Shown here: piece after piece, positions 7,808 through 12,653 of the stretch
Layout of the letters: each line of letters starts with the position of its first letter
Numbering within the stretch: position 1 is the first letter of the stretch
NCBI GenBank assembly: GCA_013001365.1
Contig: JABDMQ010000363.1
Coordinates: 1 to 12,653, forward strand
Length of the DNA stretch: 12,653 bases
Direction of reading: 5' to 3'
Source: Flavobacteriaceae bacterium
Lineage (GTDB): Bacteria > Bacteroidota > Bacteroidia > Flavobacteriales > Flavobacteriaceae
Notes under the pieces: generated by a model
What the model was told of the DNA's origin: nothing
The model's database searches: none
What the model saw: the letters and a program-made list of their open reading frames with translations, nothing else
Made by a program: the position numbers and the translations under genes

Positions 7808-7876
7808 AAAAAAGACGAGTGCAGAAGAATAATTCTTCAAAGTGGGATTTCTTCAAAGTCATTTCTACTGCACTCG
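7808..7876 (-). terminator. possible minus-strand terminator
   Basis: Read on the minus strand, the 9-bp stem 7868-7876/7816-7824 is followed by TC and then six U (7808-7813). This could stop antisense transcription entering from the right before it reaches the acidic protein gene. The loop of 43 nt is long, though it holds its own small hairpin, so the call is weak. Confidence 0.3.
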
Positions 7877-7999
7877 ATAAGTTGCACATTTATAATCAAC
7901 CGTAATGATATTGCAATCGTGCAATTATCGCAATCATCGTTTCTTTAGGTGTTCTGTTAGTTGAAGCGAACTCACTTTAAAGACCACCTTTAGAGTGAG

Positions 8000-8030
8000 C
8001 CCACTTCAGATAAAGTGGGGTCATTTTTTA
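8000..8030 (+). terminator. intrinsic terminator ending the hairpin-rich region
   Basis: The 7-bp GC-containing stem CCCACTT (8000-8006) / AAGTGGG (8013-8019) with a 6-base loop is followed 4 bases later by T6 (8024-8029). It directly abuts the preceding 12-bp hairpin at 7971-7999. No protein gene lies upstream on this strand within 1.1 kb, which implies an RNA product. Confidence 0.65.
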
Positions 8031-8341
8031 TTCAAAATGGCTCAGGTTTATTTTATATCATTTTCAATTTATTCATTGAAAAAACCAGCCATTTCAATAG
8101 AGGTAGGTTTTACTATTTGTAAATTGATTTTGGTAGTGAAGGATGCTTTATTAAAGATACAAAAAAAACTTACATAAGTATTTGAAAACAAATAATTTAA
8201 CTATTATGGCTTTTTGAGTTTTGTATGAGTACCTAGGAAATCATTTTAAATAAAATATTGATAGGTTAAATTAAACTATGTCATGAATTATAAAACAGGC
8301 AGATTTCTAAGATATTTTTAGCGCTTTATCGTATTTTTTAT

Positions 8342-8349
8342 TACTTTCG
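8342..8349 (+). promoter_or_regulatory. possible -7 box for the outer-membrane protein operon
   Basis: TACTTTCG differs from TAnnTTTG at one position. It would give a leader of roughly 70 nt before ATG 8426. The expected -33 TTG is not clear (a T-run lies near 8315-8319), so this is tentative. Confidence 0.3.
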
Positions 8350-8425
8350 TCGATGTTCTTAATTCTTTAATGACCCAAATTGTTGCTGAATTAATTAGTG
8401 TTTAAATGAACTTAACCTAGCAATC

Positions 8426-9025
8426 ATGAAATATTTTTTTATTGTAATTAGCACAATTGTGCTTAGTTCCTCAGTTAGTGCACAAATGACTCATGGCTTT
8501 GAACTTGGAGCTAACTTAATGAGTTCTAATTTCGATATTGATAATCAAGAAATAGACACTAAAACAGCAGTTGGCCCGAGAGGAGGCTATGTTGGAGAAT
8601 ACAATTTGAACGAATCGGTATTTTTAAGAGGTGCAGCACTATTCATGCAAAAGGGTTTTAAATTCGAAAATGAGAATTGGGTAATAAATAGTATAGATGT
8701 GCCAATTAGTATAGGATATTCTACCAAAATTTCGTCTGACAAGCTAAAATGGTTCATTGACGCCGGAGCAAGTATAGAATTCAACACAAAAGCAACAACA
8801 AGGATTGACGATGAAACCGTAGAACTGATAATTGGTAAAGAAGAAGGTGACATTAAATCAACATCATCAGGTATAAGCTTTGGAACAGGACTCGAATTCG
8901 CAAGTCTGTTGAAATTCAGGGCTAATTATTATACAGGACTTACAAATATGATCAATACCTCAGGTAGCGACAATTGGAAGAACCAGTACATCGGATTGTC
9001 GTTGAACTTTTTATTCAGAAAATAG
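8426..9025 (+). CDS. outer-membrane beta-barrel protein (PorT-like)
   Basis: The 199-residue product has a signal peptide (residues 1-19, cleavage after VSA before Q20). The mature chain alternates short polar and aromatic strands typical of an eight-stranded barrel, beginning GFELGANL and ending with GLSLNFLF followed by RK. That last strand resembles the C-terminal insertion signal recognised by the BAM machinery, with two extra residues. Length and style match the outer-membrane barrel domain of the PorT-type family (OMP_b-brl_2), which is very common in Bacteroidota. The specific role is unknown, as for most members. No obvious ligand or plug motif is seen. The next gene starts 5 bp after the stop, so the pair is almost certainly one operon. 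Confidence 0.8.
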   Translation: MKYFFIVISTIVLSSSVSAQMTHGFELGANLMSSNFDIDNQEIDTKTAVGPRGGYVGEYNLNESVFLRGAALFMQKGFKFENENWVINSIDVPISIGYSTKISSDKLKWFIDAGASIEFNTKATTRIDDETVELIIGKEEGDIKSTSSGISFGTGLEFASLLKFRANYYTGLTNMINTSGSDNWKNQYIGLSLNFLFRK

Positions 9026-9030
9026 AGATT

Positions 9031-10461
9031 ATGAAAAAGAAATTCCAGCATTCAGTTAAAACATTCCATATAATTATTGCAATTAGTTTGTTAGTTAGTT
9101 CATTCAGCTTAGCAGCAACGACCAATTGTGAAACCCCTGCCATAGTTGGCAACAAAGGCTTGTTTTCCATTCAATTCTCATGGAATACCGATTCCTTTGC
9201 CAAGAATATGTTGGTAAATGTCGAATACAAGAAAAAAGGACTTTTAAATAAGAAGAAATCTAATGGGGGAACTTTTTTTACTGCTGGTCGAGACCGCTTC
9301 ATTAATATCGAATTAACGCCAGGAGACTACGATTTCTTTGCAGTGACAGCGCAATATGACCCAAGCATACCAAAAGGTAAGTATCTTAAAATTCCCATGG
9401 AAGGCTCATTTAGCATCAAAGCTGGGGAAGTCACTAATGGTGGTATGATATTCTTGGTACGTGAGAACAAGCAATCTTTTAATATCATGACCTTAAAGGT
9501 GGATAATACGGAAGATGTAAAACGCTATGTTCATACCTATAAAAATGATTACACTGGTCAAATTAATCCTGCTTGGGACTATCTTCCAAAAGAAAAAATG
9601 GACAAAATGGTCAATTCATTTGCTGCCGTATTGATTGAACGTGAAAGTACGGCAAAACGACCGAGGGTAAAATATACCTATTCAACTTTGGGAATAGTGC
9701 TTAAAATGGAAAAAGACTCGACTGGCAAGGTTGTGGATTATAAGCTAATTCCAACAGGCACTTATCAAAAAATTCAGAAAATGTCTTTGAAAAAGGATGG
9801 CAATATCCTATGTGTATTAGAAAACAATAATTACTTATATGGTGATGAAGACAATTTACCGTTCATGCCTTTACCTAAGACCTTAGCAAGTTCTCCAGAA
9901 CTTCATGAGTTAAATGATAGTACTTTCTTGATGTTGGATCGAAACAGAAATATTTATACCGCAAATAAATCTTTTAATTGGAAAGAACATTTACAATTCA
10001 GTGAAGAATATGATGAGTCTTTCTTTCAAGCTCGGACCACTAAAACAAAAGTCTACAAAGGAAAGGACAATCTTTATATCTATACTACTGGAATCGGTAA
10101 AAACAGACTACTATTGAAGTCGACATATGATGATTTTAATTTTACTCAGGTGGAACTTTCGAAGGACATAAAGAAAGTCCCGATGGTCACCGAGACAACA
10201 AATCAATTGATTATTGGTCCAGTCATGAAACTGAATGTTTCAGCTAAACGACCTGCTTATATATATGTTAAAGATCGAAATGATAATAATTGGGAAGAAC
10301 TTCCCTTACCATTTGGTGATTGTTTTGGGTTTGCTCCTGATAGAAAAGATGATACAGTGTTCTTCACAAAATGTACTGAAAGTCAATGGCATAAAAGCAT
10401 TGATGGTGGCAAAACCTGGGAAAAGTATCAAACCAAAGCCGTATCGGACACATCTAATTGA
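9031..10461 (+). CDS. secreted protein with Asp-box, probable beta-propeller
   Basis: The start is ATG 9031 (476 aa). An upstream in-frame start at 8974 would run into the barrel gene and spoil the signal peptide. Residues about 1-29 are basic and then hydrophobic, ending SLAA, a signal peptide. Residues about 35-145 look like a beta-rich domain (strands around QFSWN, VNVEY, INIEL and YDFFAV). From about 240 the chain has repeated short hydrophobic strands, and residues 456-463 (SIDGGKTW) are a perfect Asp-box, the SxDxGxxW turn found in sialidase/BNR and sortilin-type propellers. STYDDFNF at 364-371 may be a degenerate second copy. With so few clear boxes a propeller is an inference, and there is no evidence for catalysis. 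Cotranscription with the barrel gene suggests an envelope or periplasmic role. I do not recognise a named family. Confidence 0.75.
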   Translation: MKKKFQHSVKTFHIIIAISLLVSSFSLAATTNCETPAIVGNKGLFSIQFSWNTDSFAKNMLVNVEYKKKGLLNKKKSNGGTFFTAGRDRFINIELTPGDYDFFAVTAQYDPSIPKGKYLKIPMEGSFSIKAGEVTNGGMIFLVRENKQSFNIMTLKVDNTEDVKRYVHTYKNDYTGQINPAWDYLPKEKMDKMVNSFAAVLIERESTAKRPRVKYTYSTLGIVLKMEKDSTGKVVDYKLIPTGTYQKIQKMSLKKDGNILCVLENNNYLYGDEDNLPFMPLPKTLASSPELHELNDSTFLMLDRNRNIYTANKSFNWKEHLQFSEEYDESFFQARTTKTKVYKGKDNLYIYTTGIGKNRLLLKSTYDDFNFTQVELSKDIKKVPMVTETTNQLIIGPVMKLNVSAKRPAYIYVKDRNDNNWEELPLPFGDCFGFAPDRKDDTVFFTKCTESQWHKSIDGGKTWEKYQTKAVSDTSN

Positions 10462-10488
10462 ATCAACTAAGATTCTATATTTGGCATT

Positions 10489-10534
10489 TAAACAAAAGAA
10501 AACTGCCTCGAAGCTCGAAAACTAGGAAGCAGTT
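10489..10534 (-). terminator. probable terminator of the fasciclin gene
   Basis: On the minus strand, AACTGCTTCC (starting at 10534) pairs with GGCAGTT (ending at 10501) with a small bulge. A U-rich tail follows (TTCTTTTGTTT, 10500 down to about 10489). The plus side has no U-run after the stem, so the preceding + gene is not obviously terminated by it. Confidence 0.55.
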
Positions 10535-10563
10535 AACACTAACCAATTAAAAATGATTCGTTA

Positions 10564-11145
10564 TTATTCTGGCATTACAACTGAGTCAATTGCATGAATG
10601 ATTCCATTAGAAGCAGCTACATCTGTAATGACTACTGTAGACATGCCTCCTTTTGCATCTTTCAACACAACGTTTCCATCTTTTATCATAGCAGTTAAAG
10701 AACCACCTTGCACCGTAGGAACGGTAAAGCTTCCTTTATTTTTCTTGATGGCAGCAACAACAGCTGCGGCATCAAATTTTCCAGCTACAACGTGATACGT
10801 TAATACTGCAGTTAAAGTTCCTTTGTTCTCAGGCTTTAAGAGCGTACCCACAGTACCTTCTGGTAACTTATCAAAAGCTGCATTCGTAGGAGCAAATACA
10901 GTAAAAGGTCCTTCGCTGTTCAAAGTGTCAACCAAGCCAGCTGCTTTAACTGCAGCAACCAAAGTTGAGAAGTTTTCGTTACCTGCGGCAACACCAACAA
11001 TTGTCTGTTTGCTAGAATCAGTGGTAGCTTCGACAGTTGTTTTTTCTTTTTCGTTTGTTACTTTCTCGTTGTCATTGTTTGCAAATGCAGTCCCGATCAA
11101 TAAGGCGCATAAAGCGAATGTGGTAAATAGATTTTTAGTTTTCAT
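10564..11145 (-). CDS. secreted fasciclin (FAS1) domain protein
   Basis: The 193-residue product has a signal peptide (residues 1-22, cleavage after AFA), then about 30 charged, Thr/Glu/Lys-rich linker residues, then a single FAS1 domain from about 53 to the end. The H1 region reads FTVFAPTNAAFDKLP, the YH motif is in LTYHVVAGKF, and the H2 region is NGIIHAIDSVVMP. These are the standard FAS1 landmarks. FAS1 domains act in adhesion or matrix contact at the cell surface, and small single-domain secreted versions are common in bacteria. No lipobox cysteine follows the signal peptide, so it should be soluble in the periplasm or outside the cell. It is transcribed alone, divergent from the DUF1456 gene. 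Confidence 0.94.
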   Translation of the reverse strand: MKTKNLFTTFALCALLIGTAFANNDNEKVTNEKEKTTVEATTDSSKQTIVGVAAGNENFSTLVAAVKAAGLVDTLNSEGPFTVFAPTNAAFDKLPEGTVGTLLKPENKGTLTAVLTYHVVAGKFDAAAVVAAIKKNKGSFTVPTVQGGSLTAMIKDGNVVLKDAKGGMSTVVITDVAASNGIIHAIDSVVMPE

Positions 11146-11169
11146 TTTTCATAGTTTTTAAATTCAAAC

Positions 11170-11177
11170 CAAAGGTA
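11170..11177 (-). promoter_or_regulatory. -7 box for the fasciclin gene
   Basis: On the minus strand TACCTTTG matches TAnnTTTG exactly. Transcription would start near 11166, leaving a leader of about 20 nt. A TTTG lies on the same strand at 11193-11196, but with 15 rather than 19 bases between, so the -33 element is uncertain. Confidence 0.55.
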
Positions 11178-11258
11178 TTTGAACAATTCTATCAAACATC
11201 ATTTATTTGTTTAAAGTTTAGTTAAAAACTCTAAACAAAATCATAAAATTGAAAAAAG

Positions 11259-11266
11259 TACCTTTG
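11259..11266 (+). promoter_or_regulatory. -7 box overlapping the start of the DUF1456 gene
   Basis: TACCTTTG matches TAnnTTTG exactly and is the same octamer used by the divergent fasciclin gene. It ends only 4 bases before ATG 11271, so the predicted transcript would begin at about the start codon. No TTG is found 19 bases upstream, which lowers confidence. Confidence 0.45.
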
Positions 11267-11270
11267 TTAT

Positions 11271-11513
11271 ATGGGTTTAAGCAATAATGACATCTTGAAG
11301 AAACTGCGTGTTGCACATAAATTGCGCGACGACGAAATAGTAAAGATTCTGGAATTAGTTGATTTCAGGATTTCAAAAAGTGAACTAGGAGCTTTTTTTC
11401 GGAATGAGAATCACCCAAAATACATGGAATGTGGGGATCAAATATTAAGAAACTTCTTAAATGGATTGATCATTCATCTTCGAGGTCCTATGCCTTCAAA
11501 AGAAAAAAAATAG
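11271..11513 (+). CDS. DUF1456 family protein, single-repeat form
   Basis: The 80-residue protein matches one repeat of DUF1456 (E. coli YehS has two). Landmarks are NNDILKKLR at residues 5-13, the acidic helix DDEIVKILEL, then FFRNENHPKY, ECGDQ and FLNGLIIHLRG near the end. The function of the family is unknown; no signal peptide or membrane segment is present, so it is cytoplasmic. E. coli YehS is about twice as long, while short versions appear usual in Bacteroidota as far as I recall. The start is fixed by the family N-terminus and by an in-frame TGA at 11250. No Shine-Dalgarno is present, and the promoter box sits almost against the ATG. The stop is one base from the stop of the opposing gene. 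Confidence 0.88.
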   Translation: MGLSNNDILKKLRVAHKLRDDEIVKILELVDFRISKSELGAFFRNENHPKYMECGDQILRNFLNGLIIHLRGPMPSKEKK

Positions 11514-11539
11514 TCTAGTAGTTTCCTGCTATTCTTTTT
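11503..11539. terminator. possible bidirectional terminator inside the two gene ends
   Basis: AAAAAAAATAG (11503-11513, including the DUF1456 stop) can pair with CTATTCTTTTT (11529-11539) with one mismatch. Both strands end in a U-rich run. The stem is nearly all A-T, so strength is doubtful, but no other terminator fits in the one-base gap between these convergent genes. Confidence 0.3.
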
Positions 11540-11805
11540 CGCTTATCGATTAGTTCCCTGTGACTTGCTCTTTTAATGGCATGACCAAAAATGCCTTGTA
11601 TTTGCCTAGCGGACCGCACATGTCGCTTTCTCTTTGCAATTGCTTTGTTCTGAATAAGACTAGCCTTATCATCAATTGCTAATTCATTGGCTTTATCCTT
11701 GACAGTGGATTCAAGCTCTTTAATGGTGATATCTTCCTGCTGAACAGCATACATACTGTAAAAACTAAAAAACAATAAGAAAGTGAATGAAAGTAGGCGC
11801 TTCAT
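11515..11805 (-). CDS. small secreted protein with basic C-terminal half, unknown function
   Basis: This 96-residue protein begins with a clear signal peptide (MKRLLSF plus a Phe/Leu-rich core, likely cleaved after YA at residue 20). The first half of the mature chain is mixed and acidic-leaning. From about residue 54 it is strongly basic (KRKRH, IKRASHR, KRKR), with 14 Lys/Arg against 2 Asp/Glu by hand count. There are no cysteines in the mature part. I know of no family. Such a charge pattern could bind acidic polymers such as nucleic acid, polysaccharide or an acidic protein, but that is speculation. The gene overlaps nothing and ends one base from the DUF1456 stop. A weak -7-like TACATTG lies on its strand at 11843-11849. 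A real gene is likely because of the signal peptide. Confidence 0.65.
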   Translation of the reverse strand: MKRLLSFTFLLFFSFYSMYAVQQEDITIKELESTVKDKANELAIDDKASLIQNKAIAKRKRHVRSARQIQGIFGHAIKRASHRELIDKRKRIAGNY

Positions 11806-11903
11806 AACACGTTTAGTTTAGGTTAAAATAGATTAGGACTGGCAATGTAGGAAAAAATTAGACTCAAGGATTGGTTATAGGCCACTGATCGATGAAATAC
11901 ATA

Positions 11904-12653
11904 TTATTCTAACCACTTCTTAAAATCCTTAACACGCTCTCTTGCAACTATTACTTCTTGTTCATTATAGTGACTTAACTTGATCTGAAGCCTCGAATTT
12001 GTGTAACTCACCATATCCTTAATAGCATTGATATTGACATAGAACTTACGATTGATACGGAAGAATACATGAGGGTCCAATTCGGATTCTAGATTTTCCA
12101 AGGTAATGTCAAGCAAATAATTCCGACCATGGATAGTATGTGCGTAAGTGCCTTTGTTCTCACTATAAAAGCACTCTATCTCGTCTATAGGAATCATTTT
12201 TAGGTGCTGTCCCACCTTTACCGTAAATCGTTTTTTATATTCCCTATCAATAGGATTGACCAGTAATTTCTTGATGTCTTCGAAATCCAGGCTTACTGTT
12301 TGCTTCTCAGTCTTATGCTCCTCATATTTGGCAACTGCTTTAGCCAATTCACTCTCATCAATCGGCTTTAGCAAATAATCTATGCTATTTAGCTTGAAGG
12401 CCTGCAGGGCATATTCATCATAAGCCGTTGTAAATATTATTGCCGACTTTATTTCCACATTCTCAAAAATCTCGAATGATAGTCCGTCACTTAATTGAAT
12501 GTCCAAGAAAATCAAGTCAGGATGCTCGTTATTATTGAACCAGTCAATTGACTCTTCAACTGAATGAAGCATTTCACTTACATTTACATTAAGCGCTTCC
12601 AACATTCTATTCAAACGCCTTGCGGAGGGTTTCTCGTCTTCTATAATGATTAC
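11904..12653 (-). CDS. LytTR family response regulator (start just beyond window)
   Basis: The frame stays open to the right edge, where it reads VIIIEDEKPSARR, so the true start is probably only one or a few codons outside; a TTG at 12614 is internal. The 249 visible residues comprise a receiver domain (acidic pair E5-D6, phosphoacceptor D51 in IFLDIQL, switch Thr in FTTAYDEYAL, Lys in DYLLKPID) and a C-terminal LytTR DNA-binding domain from about residue 145 (KRFTVKVGQ, then FFRINRKFYVNI, ending VKDFKKWLE). It should be a transcription regulator activated by a LytS/YehU-type histidine kinase, whose gene would be expected just to the right, outside the window. All phosphorylation residues are intact. 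Its targets are unknown. Confidence 0.95.
   Translation of the reverse strand, partial: VIIIEDEKPSARRLNRMLEALNVNVSEMLHSVEESIDWFNNNEHPDLIFLDIQLSDGLSFEIFENVEIKSAIIFTTAYDEYALQAFKLNSIDYLLKPIDESELAKAVAKYEEHKTEKQTVSLDFEDIKKLLVNPIDREYKKRFTVKVGQHLKMIPIDEIECFYSENKGTYAHTIHGRNYLLDITLENLESELDPHVFFRINRKFYVNINAIKDMVSYTNSRLQIKLSHYNEQEVIVARERVKDFKKWLE

Larger units (their letters stand above)
7808..8030 (+). ncRNA. candidate structured non-coding RNA, unknown family
   Basis: Several stems follow one another. An outer 9-bp stem pairs CGAGTGCAG (7816-7824) with CTGCACTCG (7868-7876) and encloses a 7+1+7 palindrome (7824-7838 region) and a direct repeat TTCTTCAAAGT (7833-7843, 7849-7859). A hairpin joins GATATTGC (7907-7914) to GCAATTATC (7921-7929) with one bulge. 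A 12-bp stem with one G-U pair joins 7971-7982 to 7988-7999. Finally there is a terminator hairpin with a U-run. CCCACTT at 8000-8006 could pair either with its terminator partner (8013-8019) or with the same AAGTGGG at 7840-7846. I looked for tmRNA, RNase P, SRP and 6S hallmarks and saw none. No good promoter is visible; TATTATTG at 7758-7765 is a one-mismatch -7 box. The 5' boundary is uncertain. Confidence 0.4.
7612..8425. other. 814-bp intergenic region without a convincing protein gene
   Basis: This AT-rich stretch separates the acidic protein gene (-) from the outer-membrane protein gene (+). Bases 7612-7800 hold the leader of the minus-strand gene, including an 11-base direct repeat (AATTGATTGAT at 7625-7635 and 7639-7649). 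Bases 7808-8030 are rich in hairpins and are listed separately as a possible RNA gene. Bases 8031-8340 are very AT-rich and show nothing I can name. Short open frames here (for example a GTG-started one at 7995-8177) lack any protein-like features and overlap the hairpins. Confidence 0.7.

Noticed and set aside
7737..7862. Minus-strand 41-residue frame starting at ATG 7862
   Set aside because: Too short, no promoter or family resemblance, and it passes through the repeat at 7816-7859. It looks like chance.
7625..7943. CRISPR-like or satellite array from the short repeats in the gap
   Set aside because: The repeats are 8-11 bases, occur only two or three times with irregular spacing, and differ from each other; no cas gene is present.
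7995..8177. GTG-started 60-residue open frame in the intergenic gap
   Set aside because: It begins inside a hairpin arm and runs through the terminator at 8000-8030. It has no recognisable domain, signal peptide or conserved-looking composition beyond that of AT-rich DNA.
10235..10525. Overlapping + frame at the end of the Asp-box protein gene
   Set aside because: It is a shadow in another frame of a convincing 476-residue secreted protein; its product shows no domain.
11843..11849. -7 box TACATTG for the small basic secreted protein gene
   Set aside because: It is one T short of the consensus and the upstream CAA/TTG is 15 bases away, so I mention it only within the gene entry.

Overview
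This window looks like chromosomal DNA from a member of the Bacteroidota, possibly a Cytophagales- or Flavobacteriales-type organism. The base composition is AT-rich. Promoter-like boxes match the Bacteroidota consensus TAnnTTTG, Shine-Dalgarno sites are absent, and SecA carries the large insertions seen in this phylum. The gene set also fits: a DUF2795 protein next to secA, a PorT-like outer-membrane barrel, a fasciclin protein, a short DUF1456 protein and a LytTR response regulator. I see no transposase, integrase, phage gene, tRNA, rRNA or CRISPR array.

Region 1 (1-2983, all +) is housekeeping. It holds the C-terminal half of an ABC-F ATPase cut by the window edge, a class I SAM methyltransferase starting 3 bp after it, a LolD/MacB-type ABC ATPase without a neighbouring permease, a 58-residue single-span membrane protein, and a PduO-type cob(I)alamin adenosyltransferase.

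Region 2 (3075-6907, +) has a DUF2795 protein behind a textbook Bacteroidota promoter and ahead of its own terminator. Full-length secA (1116 aa) follows, ending at a perfect 11-bp hairpin that can terminate transcription from both sides.

Region 3 (6937-8425) is the least explained part. A minus-strand gene encodes a secreted, extremely acidic protein with internal repeats that I cannot assign to a known family. Next comes about 810 bp without a convincing gene. Its middle (7808-8030) is dense in hairpins and ends on the + strand in an intrinsic terminator, so it may encode a structured RNA.

Region 4 (8426-10461, +) is a two-gene unit: an outer-membrane beta-barrel protein and, 5 bp later, a secreted protein with an Asp-box that may be a beta-propeller.

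Region 5 (10489-12653) has a secreted fasciclin-domain protein (-) divergent from a short DUF1456 protein (+) that appears to be leaderless. The DUF1456 gene meets, tail to tail with one base between them, a small secreted protein gene (-) with a basic C-terminal half. Last is a LytTR response regulator (-) whose first one or few codons lie beyond the right edge.

Most of the window is ordinary. The repeat-bearing acidic protein and the hairpin-rich intergenic region beside it are the best candidates for something undescribed.
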